Assembly (NCBI GenBank): GCA_948566455.1
Contig: CAOYQO010000013.1
Coordinates: 28,966-92,965 of the forward strand
Direction of reading: 5' to 3'
DNA length: 64,000 nt
Origin: an uncultured Phocaeicola sp.
Lineage (GTDB): Bacteria > Bacteroidota > Bacteroidia > Bacteroidales > Bacteroidaceae
How positions within the stretch are numbered: the stretch's first letter is position 1; each line of letters opens with the position of its first letter. The notes under the pieces are model-generated. The model was not told the DNA's origin. It searched no databases and was given only the letters and a program-made list of their open reading frames with translations. Position numbers and translations under genes: made by a program. Positions 8,474 through 17,545 of the stretch are shown here, one piece after another.

Positions 8474-9238
8474 TTATCCTTCTATATCCAACAACATGGG
8501 GCAATGATCAGAATGTACAGCATCATTCAATATGCGCGCCTCTCTCAGCAACGGACGAACCAGTTCAGTCACCATACAATAGTCAATACGCCATCCTTTA
8601 TTCTTTGCACGGGAATTAAAGCGATAGCTCCACCACGTATATTCCTGTTGTTCGGGATGCAATAGGCGGAAAGTATCAATAAAACCGGCATTTAGAAAAC
8701 GCGTCATCCATTCTCGCTCCTCAGGCAAGAAACCACTATTCGTAGCATTTCGAATAGGATCATGGATATCTATCGGTTCATGACAAATGTTATAGTCACC
8801 ACAAAGAATCAGTTTCGGACGCGATTTTCGTAACCCCGTCACATATTCCTGGAACTTCTCCAGCCATACCATTTTGAATGCCTGACGTTCATCACCGCTT
8901 GTTCCCGAAGGATGATAAACACTCACAACAGATATATCGCCAAAATCGGCACGGATAAAACGGTCTTCATTGTCATATTCTTCCATGCCCATACCATATT
9001 CCACATGGTCCGGTTCCCGCTTGGTCAAAATGGCAACTCCACTATAGCCTTTCTTCTGTGCAGAATAAAGATAATGCTTGTATCCCAATGCACTCAGTGC
9101 TTCTTCCGGATATTGATCCGGTTGCAATTTGGTTTCCTGAATGCATACTACATCAGCTTGTTCCTGTTCCAGCCATTCCGGCAACCCCTTGCCAACAGCT
9201 GCACGCAGCCCATTCACATTATATGTAATAATCTTCAT
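8474..9238 (-). CDS. xth: Exodeoxyribonuclease III (AP endonuclease)
   Basis: A 254-residue metal-dependent phosphodiesterase of the EEP superfamily that cuts DNA 5' to abasic sites and degrades 3' ends in base excision repair. Motifs: KIITYNVNGLRAA at the N-terminus, QETKL (metal Glu), VYHPSG, LCGDYNICHEPIDIHDP (active-site Asp/Asn), YTWWSYR and the terminal SDHCPM with the catalytic His. Length matches ExoA-type enzymes. It is located 17 bp after mntH and 18 bp before the redox-protein gene, so the three may be one transcript. Confidence 0.96.
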   Translation of the reverse strand: MKIITYNVNGLRAAVGKGLPEWLEQEQADVVCIQETKLQPDQYPEEALSALGYKHYLYSAQKKGYSGVAILTKREPDHVEYGMGMEEYDNEDRFIRADFGDISVVSVYHPSGTSGDERQAFKMVWLEKFQEYVTGLRKSRPKLILCGDYNICHEPIDIHDPIRNATNSGFLPEEREWMTRFLNAGFIDTFRLLHPEQQEYTWWSYRFNSRAKNKGWRIDYCMVTELVRPLLREARILNDAVHSDHCPMLLDIEG

Positions 9239-9255
9239 ATGATTGTTTATTTGGT

Positions 9256-10518
9256 TTATACTAGTTCAGATATCAGCAACATAATATTCAATACAGTAAC
9301 GATTCCCGCAATAGCATAGAGTACAAAACTACTCCACTTACTATTAACGTACTGCCCCATCACTTTACGCGAAGACGTTAGTCCCACTTGCAGGAAAACA
9401 GTAAATGGCAACTGAATACTAAGCACCATTTGCGAAATCAACAATCCTTTGAAAGGATCACCGATGAAGAATATCAGCAACAACGCAATACCCAATGAAA
9501 GGATTACGCCCACCTGAGAGTGGCTATCCTTGATATGATAGGATTCTCCAAAGATACCGGCAAAAATAGAACCTGCCGCCATACCACTTGTAATGGTAGA
9601 TGAAATACCTGCCATCAACAAGGCCAAAGCAAACACGACTGCAGCGCTGCTTCCAAGTAAAGGTTCCAACAAAGATTTTGCCTGTTGCAGTTCTTCAACC
9701 TGAATACCACTTTTAAAGAAAGTAGCAGCAGCCAGCAATATCATGGCACTATTGATAGCCCATCCCACAATCATGGAGAAAAGCGTATCAAACAGCTCAT
9801 ACTTCAAGACCTTACGAATAGAACTGTCATCTTGCTTATTATACTCATGGCTCTGTATTACTTCCGAATGCAGGAATAAATTATGTGGCATTACCACTGC
9901 TCCCAGCACACTCATAATAATCAGCATACTTCCTTCCGGAAAAGCAGGTGTCACCCATCCTTCTACAGCCAACGGCCAGTCAATCTTCACCAGGAACAAC
10001 TCATAAATAAAGGATAATCCAATAACTGAAACAAACGCGATGATGGAACGCTCTATCTTCTTATATGAGTTCGTAAAAAGCATGATGACGACAAAGACGG
10101 TTGTCAATATGGCTCCCCATATAATGGGAATATCAAAAAGCATTTCCAAGGCAATTGCTCCTCCCAGTATCTCGGCAAGGGAAGTCGATATGGATGCCAA
10201 CACCGCAGTACCCAGAATAGGACGGGAAACCCATTTAGGAGTATACTTCGTAGCAGCTTCCGACAAGCATAAACCTGTAACAATCCCCAAGTGAGCCACA
10301 TTATGTTGCAATACAATCAACATGATCGTTGATAAAGTTACCACCCAAAGCAGGGAATATCCAAATTCGGAACCCGCCGCAAAATTAGAAGCCCAGTTTC
10401 CGGGATCAATAAAACCTACTGTAACAAGGAGTCCGGGACCAATATATTTAAAAACGTCCAGACCACCTAAATAGCGCTTATGATCCCTACGTTTCAAGTC
10501 TTTCAGAATATTTTTCAT
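9256..10518 (-). CDS. mntH: Nramp-family divalent metal transporter (Mn2+/Fe2+:H+ symporter)
   Basis: 420 residues, 11 predicted membrane helices. The Nramp metal site is intact: FIDPGNW in helix 1 (DPGN at 38-41) and VMPHNLFLHSEV in helix 6 (MPH). It imports Mn2+ and Fe2+ with protons across the inner membrane. It heads a tight group with xth and the C-GCAxxG-C-C gene. No MntR box, Fur box or riboswitch could be recognised upstream by eye. Confidence 0.93.
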   Translation of the reverse strand: MKNILKDLKRRDHKRYLGGLDVFKYIGPGLLVTVGFIDPGNWASNFAAGSEFGYSLLWVVTLSTIMLIVLQHNVAHLGIVTGLCLSEAATKYTPKWVSRPILGTAVLASISTSLAEILGGAIALEMLFDIPIIWGAILTTVFVVIMLFTNSYKKIERSIIAFVSVIGLSFIYELFLVKIDWPLAVEGWVTPAFPEGSMLIIMSVLGAVVMPHNLFLHSEVIQSHEYNKQDDSSIRKVLKYELFDTLFSMIVGWAINSAMILLAAATFFKSGIQVEELQQAKSLLEPLLGSSAAVVFALALLMAGISSTITSGMAAGSIFAGIFGESYHIKDSHSQVGVILSLGIALLLIFFIGDPFKGLLISQMVLSIQLPFTVFLQVGLTSSRKVMGQYVNSKWSSFVLYAIAGIVTVLNIMLLISELV

Positions 10519-10583
10519 TGTTCGTTCTTTTTATGGCGTAAAATTACGAAATAATAACAAGCAAGCCACACATTCTGTTCAAA

Positions 10584-10616
10584 AAAGAAGCCCCCGGCAT
10601 TGTACAATACCGAGGG
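10584..10616 (-). terminator. Terminator of the yebC-TSCPD operon
   Basis: A near-palindrome at 10591-10616 (CCCCCGGCATTG pairing with CAATACCGAGGG, two mismatches). On the minus strand it is followed by CTTCTTTTTTG. This is a GC-rich stem with a T-run, placed 34 bp after the TSCPD stop. Confidence 0.75.
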
Positions 10617-10649
10617 TCAACCTATATATTTAAAAGTACAGGGATTTAG

Positions 10650-10895
10650 TTAGAATCCCATTTCATGCAGCGCCCTACATAACTGATCCGGACAAGAAGT
10701 CGGACGTCCTCCGCAACGAATTCCTTCCAGACGGGAAATCACATCATTTACCGGCATTCCCTTTACCAAACGGGAAATACCTTGCAAATTACCGTTACAA
10801 CCTCCCCAAAATGCAATATCCGTTATTATATTATCTTCTATTTCCAATTCAATGTGAGAACTACATGTACCTTGAGTCTTATAAGTATACTTCAT
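10650..10895 (-). CDS. TIGR03905-family TSCPD domain protein
   Basis: 81 residues. The conserved cysteines CSSHIE, GGCNGN and PTSCPDQLC are all present; the TSCPD domain is also found at the C-terminus of some B12-dependent ribonucleotide reductases, where it binds metal or assists thiol redox. Stand-alone versions like this have no proven role. Its ATG overlaps the yebC stop codon by one base (TAATG), so translation is probably coupled to yebC. Confidence 0.85.
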   Translation of the reverse strand: MKYTYKTQGTCSSHIELEIEDNIITDIAFWGGCNGNLQGISRLVKGMPVNDVISRLEGIRCGGRPTSCPDQLCRALHEMGF

Positions 10896-11632
10896 TACTC
10901 TTCACTTCCTTCCGGCTTCATGTTGGTATAAACCGTTTGCACATCATCAAATTCTTCAAGACGCTCTATCATCTTGTCAAGAGTCTCACGTTGCTCGGGA
11001 GTTACCTCCTTCGTATCGTTCGGGATATAAGTAAATTCACCACCGACATCCTCAAAGCCACATTCCTCCAAATGTTTCTGGATGGCAGCATAGCTCTTCG
11101 GATCACCATAGATAGTGATTGTACCTTCTTCTTCATCCTCTTCAAACTCATCATCTACATCGTAGTCAATCAAGTCAAGGATGAGTTCTTCCATATCTAT
11201 GCCGTCTTTCTTCTTGAAAGTAAACATACATTTGTGGTCGAACAGGAAAGCCAATGACCCCATAGTACCCAAGTTTCCACCAAACTTGTTGAACACTGAA
11301 CGTACATCAGCAACTGTACGGGTCGTGTTGTCAGTCAATGTATCTACGAATACAGCAATACCGTGAGGGCCGTATCCTTCATAAGTCATTCCTTTGTAAT
11401 CGCTCTGATCTTTGCCTAACGCATTTTTAATAGCACGGTCAATGTTATCCTTCGGCATATTCTCACGCTTACAAGTAGCGATAACAGAACGCAAAGTCGG
11501 GTTATTTTCCGGTTCCGGGCCACCAGCCTTTACAGCAATAGCAATTTGTTTACCCAGTCTTGTAAAGGTCTTTGCCATGTGACCCCATCTTTTCAATTTG
11601 GCAGCTTTTCTATATTCAAACGCTCTTCCCAT
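10895..11632 (-). CDS. YebC/PmpR-family DNA-binding / translation-associated protein
   Basis: 245 residues, full length. The N-terminal signature AGHS-type region is replaced by GRAFEYRKAAKLKRWGHMAKTF, followed by RSVIATCKRENMPKDNIDRAIKNA, the conserved family helix. The acidic second domain has DVDDEFEEDEEEGTITIYGDP. YebC proteins were described as transcription regulators, and more recently some as helpers of translation through polyproline. Which applies here cannot be seen. It is upstream of and overlapping the TSCPD gene. Confidence 0.93.
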   Translation of the reverse strand: MGRAFEYRKAAKLKRWGHMAKTFTRLGKQIAIAVKAGGPEPENNPTLRSVIATCKRENMPKDNIDRAIKNALGKDQSDYKGMTYEGYGPHGIAVFVDTLTDNTTRTVADVRSVFNKFGGNLGTMGSLAFLFDHKCMFTFKKKDGIDMEELILDLIDYDVDDEFEEDEEEGTITIYGDPKSYAAIQKHLEECGFEDVGGEFTYIPNDTKEVTPEQRETLDKMIERLEEFDDVQTVYTNMKPEGSEE

Positions 11633-11674
11633 TGGAATAATATTTTAATGTTTAACTATTTAACTTTTAATTAA

Positions 11675-14137
11675 TTATCGAAGTTTTGCATCCAGTTTAT
11701 CTTCCAGATTCTTCACGAGTTTCGACATTATCTTATCGATCATCTTATCGTTCAGTGTCTGCGTTTCATCCTGCAACAGGAAGCTGACAGCATACGATTT
11801 TTTGCCGGCTTCAAGATTCTTGCCTTCATAAACATCGAAAAGAGATACTTCTTTCAGCAACTTCTTCTCAGTTTCATAAGCAATCTTTTCTATCTCCGCA
11901 AACTGCACCTTCTTATCGATCAACAAGGCAAGGTCACGTTTCACAGCCGGGAATTTGGAGATTTCCGTATAACTGATCTTTACAGAACGGATAGCTTTCA
12001 TCAGCTCTTTCCAGTTCAGATCAGCGTAATATACTTCATTATCAATATCGAAAGCTTTGAGAATCTTCTTCGTTACGATACCGAATGTAGCAAGACGCTT
12101 TCCACCTTTAGTCTGTACAGACAAGGCAGTAGCATAAATATCGTCCACCAGATTACCTACTACCAGATTTCTCATATTCAGCCCTAAACGGAGGAAAATA
12201 TTTTTTACGTAAGCTTTCAATTCATATACAGAACTTTCTTCATCAGCATGTGCCCAAGAGTTGGATACTTTCTTACCCGTTACCCACAATCCGAGATGAT
12301 AATTCTCTGTATAAGCAGCCAACGACTTTTCGGGATTCTTCTTTTCTGCATCGAAATAATAGCAATTTCCGAATTCGAAGAATTTCAAGTCGGCATTCTT
12401 ACGGTTGGCGTTATGAGAGATACTTTCCAGACCACCGAACAACAAAGTCTGACGCATTGCATTCAGATCTGTACTCAACGGGTTCAGCAACATTACCAGA
12501 TTCTTAGAAGGATAAGTTTCCATACCATCATAATAACCGGCGCGTGTCAGAGAATTATTCAGAATTTCATTGAAACCACAACCTACCAACTGTTCAGCTA
12601 CCAAATTCTGTAACTTGTTAGATTTATCATGTTCGCCTTTCGTTGTCAAGCTGGACTTCAACGTAGATGGTATCTCTACATTATTATATCCATAAATACG
12701 GAGGATATCTTCAATAACATCACAATCACGTTGTACATCTACACGATAAGGAGGTACAGCCAGAGTCAATCCTTCTGCAGTCTCATTGGTTATTTTCATT
12801 TCCAGACTGGTAACAATACTCTTGATTGTCTCCACCGGAATCACCTTGCCTACCAATGAATATACCTTCTCATAAGATAATTCTACGATGAAATCCTGAG
12901 CAGGAGCAGCACAAACATCTTTAATTTCAGAGGAAATAGTACCGCCGGCCAGTTCTTTCACCATCATGGCAGCCAGCTTCAGGCAATAAATAGTGATATT
13001 AGGATCAATACCTCTTTCAAAACGGAAAGAAGCATCTGTATTCAGCCCATGACGACGAGCCGTCTTACGGACCCATGTCGGATGGAAATAAGCACTCTCA
13101 ATGAAAACATCCTTGGTGGTTTCCGTAGAACCGGAATCCAAACCGCCGAATACACCGGCAATACACATCGGTTTTTCCTTGTCACAAATCATCAGGTCAC
13201 GATCGGATAATTTGCGTTCCACACCATCCAATGTGACAAACGGAGTACCTTCAGGCATTGTCTTTACCACTACTTCACCACCTTCAATTTTATCCGCATC
13301 AAAGCAGTGCAACGGTTGACCGAATGCATGAACAATGTAATTTGTGATATCTACTACATTATTGATAGGACGCAGTCCGATGATACGGAGTTTATTCTGC
13401 AACCATTCCGGACTTTCTTTAACCGTTACGCCTTTCACCGTTACACCGGCATAGCGAGGGCAAGCCTCACTGTTTTCAACTGTAACTTTGATATCCAAAT
13501 CATTATTTTCAACGGAGAAAGTATCTACAGACGGCCTCTTCAGAGAAGTCGGTTTATTATTTTGCACCAGATAAGCATACAAGTCACGAGCTACACCATA
13601 ATGCGAACAAGCATCGGCACGATTCGGAGTGATATCCACTTCCAGCACATAGTCGCTCTTGATGTTATAATAATCTTTGGCAAGAGTTCCCGGAACTGCA
13701 TCAGCCGGCAAAACGATAATACCTGCATGATCCGTACCGATACCTATTTCATCTTCAGCACAAATCATGCCGTTAGACTCAATACCACGGAGTTTTGACT
13801 TTTTAATCGTAAAACATTCATCCCCATCATAGAGTTTTGCACCCAAAGTAGCAACTACCACTTTCTGACCGGCAGCCACATTCGGTGCACCGCATACTAT
13901 CTGTACAGGTTCTCCCTGTCCCAGATTCACAGTAGTCACATGCATGTGGTCTGAATTCGGATGAGGAACGCATGTCAACACTTCACCTATCACGAGACCT
14001 TCCAGTCCGCCTTTAATTGTTTGCACTTCTTCTACACCACCTGTTTCCAGACCTATAGAAGTCAATGCAGCCGCAACTTCTTCCGGTGTCAAATCGAAAT
14101 CGACATACTCTTTCAACCAATTATAAGAGATATTCAT
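11675..14137 (-). CDS. pheT: Phenylalanine--tRNA ligase beta subunit
   Basis: 820 residues, the normal bacterial length. Domains in order: tRNA-binding (EMAP/OB) domain at about 40-150 with SDHMHVTTVNLG; B3/B4 editing domain at about 215-390 including LRIIGLRPINNVVDITNYI and HCFDADK; B5 domain at about 410-480; and the catalytic-like core at 490-700. At the C-terminus is the ferredoxin-fold anticodon-binding domain (KFPAVKRDLALLID onward). It pairs with PheS, which is not in the window, to charge tRNA-Phe. A -7 box lies at 14173-14180. Confidence 0.98.
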   Translation of the reverse strand: MNISYNWLKEYVDFDLTPEEVAAALTSIGLETGGVEEVQTIKGGLEGLVIGEVLTCVPHPNSDHMHVTTVNLGQGEPVQIVCGAPNVAAGQKVVVATLGAKLYDGDECFTIKKSKLRGIESNGMICAEDEIGIGTDHAGIIVLPADAVPGTLAKDYYNIKSDYVLEVDITPNRADACSHYGVARDLYAYLVQNNKPTSLKRPSVDTFSVENNDLDIKVTVENSEACPRYAGVTVKGVTVKESPEWLQNKLRIIGLRPINNVVDITNYIVHAFGQPLHCFDADKIEGGEVVVKTMPEGTPFVTLDGVERKLSDRDLMICDKEKPMCIAGVFGGLDSGSTETTKDVFIESAYFHPTWVRKTARRHGLNTDASFRFERGIDPNITIYCLKLAAMMVKELAGGTISSEIKDVCAAPAQDFIVELSYEKVYSLVGKVIPVETIKSIVTSLEMKITNETAEGLTLAVPPYRVDVQRDCDVIEDILRIYGYNNVEIPSTLKSSLTTKGEHDKSNKLQNLVAEQLVGCGFNEILNNSLTRAGYYDGMETYPSKNLVMLLNPLSTDLNAMRQTLLFGGLESISHNANRKNADLKFFEFGNCYYFDAEKKNPEKSLAAYTENYHLGLWVTGKKVSNSWAHADEESSVYELKAYVKNIFLRLGLNMRNLVVGNLVDDIYATALSVQTKGGKRLATFGIVTKKILKAFDIDNEVYYADLNWKELMKAIRSVKISYTEISKFPAVKRDLALLIDKKVQFAEIEKIAYETEKKLLKEVSLFDVYEGKNLEAGKKSYAVSFLLQDETQTLNDKMIDKIMSKLVKNLEDKLDAKLR

Positions 14138-14172
14138 ATCATTAATTTTTTATTGTTTCCAAAAGTGACCCG

Positions 14173-14180
14173 CAAAGGTA
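14173..14180 (-). promoter_or_regulatory. pheT promoter -7 box
   Basis: The minus strand reads TACCTTTG (TAnnTTTG), 35 bp upstream of the pheT ATG. No convincing TTTG is seen at -33. The box sits between the end of the AbiEii-like gene and pheT. Confidence 0.5.
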
Positions 14181-14212
14181 ATAAGATTTTTTGGGTTGAC
14201 AGGGAAAATATA

Positions 14213-14815
14213 TCAAGAAATCTTTGATAGGATATATTCTTTTATTTGCTCCCAAGACTGATTCACAAACATATCAGGCATTGGCTCATTTTCTGCATCA
14301 TCAAAATAAGCCAGACTTTTCATCGCCATGAAAATAGAACCATCATTATATTTCAATGAATAAAAACTCAGAATCTCATCCAAAGAGAAATGACGTAACA
14401 AGAATGCAATATCTATAAAATCCTTCTTAGTTCCCCGCCCTACCACCGCAGTTATTTTCATTGCAGCAATGTCTTTAAAACTAGCCATCCTGATTCCCTG
14501 TTTTAGTACCACTTCATCAAGCCACGGATATTTATAGTTCACAATATCCACTTTTATACCATCTATTAAATAAATATGTATATGAGGAGACTCTTTCAAA
14601 ATAGTAAGAGTAGCAACACTCTTTATAGCATCAACCAATTCTTGAGTATCACAATTGATTGTGCCAAAGAAATCCAAATCAATAGATTTCCGATGCCCTA
14701 ATTGCAAAGCAAGTGCTGTTCCTCCTACTAATCGTGTATCACGAAGTTCAGGAAGTTGCTGTAACTTTTTTAAAAGTTCCAGTGTTGAGGGTTCAATTGT
14801 CGATAAGCATAACAT
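14213..14815 (-). CDS. AbiEii/AbiGii-type nucleotidyltransferase (candidate toxin)
   Basis: 200 residues of the DNA polymerase beta-like nucleotidyltransferase fold. The signature LVGGTALALQLGHR followed by SIDLDFFG (residues about 31-52) gives the GG and DxD catalytic motifs; a conserved KDFIDIAFLL helix and basic AVVGRGTKK follow. Family members (AbiEii, MenA-like) can modify tRNA or other targets and stop growth. The upstream partner gene overlaps it by 46 bp in another frame, the usual antitoxin-first order. The pair sits between pheT and dnaB, and toxin action is inferred from the family only. Confidence 0.8.
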   Translation of the reverse strand: MLCLSTIEPSTLELLKKLQQLPELRDTRLVGGTALALQLGHRKSIDLDFFGTINCDTQELVDAIKSVATLTILKESPHIHIYLIDGIKVDIVNYKYPWLDEVVLKQGIRMASFKDIAAMKITAVVGRGTKKDFIDIAFLLRHFSLDEILSFYSLKYNDGSIFMAMKSLAYFDDAENEPMPDMFVNQSWEQIKEYILSKIS

Positions 14816-15075
14816 CTGAACTGTTCTTTAGGTGTTTTAGATATGGCAGAAATATAAGCTAAAGCACGAGGCTCTAAATCTCTCATTTCTTTCGTAACTT
14901 CAACAATCTTAAATAATCCGTAATACGACCGAAGCAAATTCCAGTCTTTCAGCAAACCATATTCCAACACTCTTTTTATGATATACTCAGAGTGCTTATC
15001 AAGGTCTAAATCTTCTCTCCGCACATCCCAAAACAGATGGGCGGAAAACATATTTATATATTGATTTGCAGACAT
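14770..15075 (-). CDS. DUF6922-like partner of the AbiEii-type gene (candidate antitoxin)
   Basis: 101 residues from the ATG at 15075 (MSANQYINMFSAHLFWDV). An upstream ATG at 15096 would overlap a -7 box at 15094-15101, so it cannot be in the transcript. The protein is helical and charged (LDKHSEYIIKRVLEYGLLKDW, RLNPQHWNF). Small proteins of this kind regularly precede AbiEii-like genes in Bacteroidales. No DNA-binding motif is obvious. The 46-bp overlap with the downstream gene suggests translational coupling. Antitoxin function is inference. Confidence 0.65.
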   Translation of the reverse strand: MSANQYINMFSAHLFWDVRREDLDLDKHSEYIIKRVLEYGLLKDWNLLRSYYGLFKIVEVTKEMRDLEPRALAYISAISKTPKEQFRCYAYRQLNPQHWNF

Positions 15076-15093
15076 TTTTAACCTTCTTTTTTG

Positions 15094-15101
15094 CAAAGAT
15101 A
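15094..15101 (-). promoter_or_regulatory. -7 box of the AbiEii-type gene pair
   Basis: The minus strand reads TATCTTTG (TAnnTTTG). It sits about 20 bp before the ATG at 15075 and decides the start of the DUF6922-like gene. Confidence 0.55.
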
Positions 15102-15144
15102 TGATTTTCTACTCAAAAACCATCCATTTCATAAACAAAACAAC

Positions 15145-16704
15145 CTAGAATGGCAACGGTCCATCCGACCCCACCCCACCAAACGGATTATCTGTTTGAG
15201 GAGCGAATTCAGCCGGAGGCGGTATACTGCCATCACCTACCGCATTTATTTTGGAGCCATAAGTAGCTCCGCCTCCTTCTGCCGGATGCGGAATCACCAT
15301 ATCATCCTCCGGATTCTGGAAACGGGTATACTGACCGATAAATCGCAAACGAACATCACCTACCGCACCATTACGATGCTTGGCAATAATAATTTCCGCC
15401 ATACCACGCAAATCAGTACCATCTTGCGATGTATAGATTTTATAATATTCAGGACGATGAATGAAACACACCATATCGGCATCCTGCTCAATGGCTCCCG
15501 ATTCACGCAAGTCACTCAGTTGCGGACGTTTACCTTCTTCACCTTCACGGCTCTCCACACCACGGTTCAACTGCGACAAGGCTATAATAGGAATATTCAA
15601 CTCCTTCGCCAAACCTTTCAACGAACGCGAAATGGTACTTACCTCTTCCTGACGGCTACCAAACGACATACCACTTGCATTCATCAGCTGCAGGTAGTCG
15701 ATAATAATAATCCTTACTCCATGCTCACGCACCAGACGGCGTGCTTTTGTACGTAGCTCAAATACAGACAAAGAAGGAGTATCATCCACATATAACGGCG
15801 CATCCAGAAGATCACGCAATTTATAGTCCAACTGTTGCCATTCATAATCTGCCAACTGTCCACTCTTGATTTTCTCACTCGGAATCTCGCACGCATTGGA
15901 TATCAAACGATTCACCAACTGTACGTTGCTCATTTCAAGTGAAAACACAGCTACCGGATTGCGATAATTAACAGCTATATTCTTTGCCATAGAAAGCACG
16001 AACGCCGTCTTACCCATTGCCGGACGGGCAGCAATAATGATAAGGTCAGAATTTTGCCAACCCGAAGTCATTTTATCCAACTTGGTAAATCCGCTTTCCA
16101 AACCACTTAAACCATCTGTACGGGCAGCTGCTTTCTGAATTAATTGATACGCTTCGGCAATAACCGGATTAATCTGCGTATAATCCTTCTTCATGTTCTG
16201 TTGGGAAATCTCGAAAAGTCTTCCCTCAGCCTCCTGCATTAAATCATCCACGTCCAGAGTCTCATCAAAAGCTTTGCTCTGAACATTGCTGGTAAACGTA
16301 ATCAATTCACGAGCTAATGCTTTCTGCGCAATGATGCGGGCATGATATTCAATATGTGCCGAAGAGGCAACCTTGCTACTCAACTGGGTAATGTAGAACG
16401 GTCCACCCACCTCTTCCAAATCACCACGTTTGGCAAGCTGTTCTTTTACCGTGAGGATATCCACTGGCTTCTGGTTCACAGCCAGATCGGTGATAGCGGA
16501 ATAAATCAACTGGTGCCGGTGTTCATAAAAAGACTCCGGGCGAAGAATTTCACTTACCAATGAATAAGCGTCTTTCTCAATCATCAATGCTCCCAATACA
16601 GCTTCTTCCAATTCTGGTGCCTGCGGCTGTATACGTCCGTAATCAGTTACAGGCTGCACTTTTGCCTTGGAGTTACTTCGGGGAGTTCTTTTTTGTTCTG
16701 CCAT
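15145..16704 (-). CDS. dnaB: Replicative DNA helicase DnaB
   Basis: 519 residues. The N-terminal DnaB domain (about 25-130) is followed by the linker and the RecA-like motor domain, with Walker A ARPAMGKT (226-233), Walker B-region IIIIDYLQLM, and ELNIPIIALSQLNRGVESR. DnaB unwinds DNA at the replication fork as a hexamer. The C-terminal 40 residues are Gly/Pro-rich (GGGATYGSK to the end), a tail common in Bacteroides. No intein is present. A -7 box (TATCTTTG) is at 16735-16742. Confidence 0.97.
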   Translation of the reverse strand: MAEQKRTPRSNSKAKVQPVTDYGRIQPQAPELEEAVLGALMIEKDAYSLVSEILRPESFYEHRHQLIYSAITDLAVNQKPVDILTVKEQLAKRGDLEEVGGPFYITQLSSKVASSAHIEYHARIIAQKALARELITFTSNVQSKAFDETLDVDDLMQEAEGRLFEISQQNMKKDYTQINPVIAEAYQLIQKAAARTDGLSGLESGFTKLDKMTSGWQNSDLIIIAARPAMGKTAFVLSMAKNIAVNYRNPVAVFSLEMSNVQLVNRLISNACEIPSEKIKSGQLADYEWQQLDYKLRDLLDAPLYVDDTPSLSVFELRTKARRLVREHGVRIIIIDYLQLMNASGMSFGSRQEEVSTISRSLKGLAKELNIPIIALSQLNRGVESREGEEGKRPQLSDLRESGAIEQDADMVCFIHRPEYYKIYTSQDGTDLRGMAEIIIAKHRNGAVGDVRLRFIGQYTRFQNPEDDMVIPHPAEGGGATYGSKINAVGDGSIPPPAEFAPQTDNPFGGVGSDGPLPF

Positions 16705-16734
16705 TTTTAAATACTATGAATTATAAAGGGATGG

Positions 16735-16742
16735 CAAAGATA
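16735..16742 (-). promoter_or_regulatory. dnaB promoter -7 box
   Basis: The minus strand reads TATCTTTG, 30 bp upstream of the dnaB ATG; no clear TTTG at the -33 position. Confidence 0.45.
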
Positions 16743-16783
16743 ACGCTTATTAATCAAAATCATCCCTATTCTACCAAACAAAA

Positions 16784-16818
16784 AAAGAGCCATTCCCGAA
16801 ATTCGAAAATGGCTCTTT
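16784..16818 (-). terminator. Terminator after the smalltalk gene
   Basis: AAAGAGCCATT (16784-16794) pairs perfectly with AATGGCTCTTT (16808-16818). On the minus strand the stem ends in CTCTTTTTTTG, a T-run. It lies 22 bp after the smalltalk stop. Confidence 0.8.
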
Positions 16819-16839
16819 ACGTTTATATCAAACTTATTC

Positions 16840-16935
16840 TTAAATGGTCATTGCTTGACCGCCAATCACACCTGCAATGGCACTAGCCACGGCAATGATG
16901 ACTTTCAATATCACATTCCAACTCGTTTTTTTCAT
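16840..16935 (-). CDS. Smalltalk protein (31-residue membrane peptide)
   Basis: 31 codons, MKKTSWNVILKVIIAVASAI then AGVIGGQAMTI. It is a single hydrophobic helix with a Lys/Trp head. This matches the short 'smalltalk' peptides of Bacteroides, which are regularly found beside HU-family proteins and often an amidase. It begins 91 bp downstream of the HU gene on the same strand and is followed by a terminator, so it is the last gene of that transcript. Its role is unknown; the sequence suggests membrane insertion. Confidence 0.8.
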   Translation of the reverse strand: MKKTSWNVILKVIIAVASAIAGVIGGQAMTI

Positions 16936-17025
16936 AAGAGAATCGTTTTTTAATAATTAATATTCAGCGATTAACAGACTACGCAGTCTTCATTTTTCAT
17001 TTTCAATGCCTCCGGCTCTGAATTT

Positions 17026-17535
17026 CTATCCCAGAGGATCGTCTTCTATTCCCCCATCACCCGAATTACCTCCTGAGCCACCATCTGAGCCACCTCCTGA
17101 TGGAGCATTAGCTAAATTTTTCAGATAATCATCCAAGCTGACCAGATCCAGTTTTTCACCGGCACGAGTAGCAGTCTTGGTTATCTTCAATTCCCTGTTA
17201 GCCTGGAAGCAGATACGAACACTCTCCACACTCTTTGCGGTCACATCTTCAGTCTTATCTTCTCCCTTAGATTTTGCAGCCAGCATAAATACACCCAATC
17301 CGGCAATATTTACTGTTTTACCTTCCAGCAACTGTTCTTTCAGCTTCTCCACGAAGTTCTGCATAGTACTCCGGATATCACCAATAGAAAGCGAAGAACG
17401 ATCCTGCATCTTCTGGGCTATGAATGCCAAGTCTACACTCTGTCCTAAAGTTATTAACTGAGGGAAAAACTTTTTGGGAGAATTCTCAACCCGAGGGTCA
17501 GACGGTCTCTCTACCGTTCTAAAAATTACACTCAT
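17026..17535 (-). CDS. HU-family DNA-binding protein with Gly-rich tail
   Basis: 169 residues. The IHF/HU-type fold is seen at about 25-125, with LKEQLLEGKTVNIAGLGVFML as the typical HU segment. It is longer than classical HU (about 90 residues). The last 25 residues are a low-complexity Gly/Ser/Asp tail ending EDDPLG. Such long HU-like proteins are common in Bacteroides and often pair with smalltalk peptides at the ends of capsule loci, as here. It may shape DNA locally, but no target is known. A 12-bp inverted repeat encloses its promoter region. Confidence 0.85.
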   Translation of the reverse strand: MSVIFRTVERPSDPRVENSPKKFFPQLITLGQSVDLAFIAQKMQDRSSLSIGDIRSTMQNFVEKLKEQLLEGKTVNIAGLGVFMLAAKSKGEDKTEDVTAKSVESVRICFQANRELKITKTATRAGEKLDLVSLDDYLKNLANAPSGGGSDGGSGGNSGDGGIEDDPLG

Positions 17536-17545
17536 ACTTTTTCAT

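Noticed and set aside
15091..15756. 221-codon open frame opposite dnaB
   Set aside because: Antisense shadow of dnaB; Thr/Arg/His-rich product without recognisable domain.
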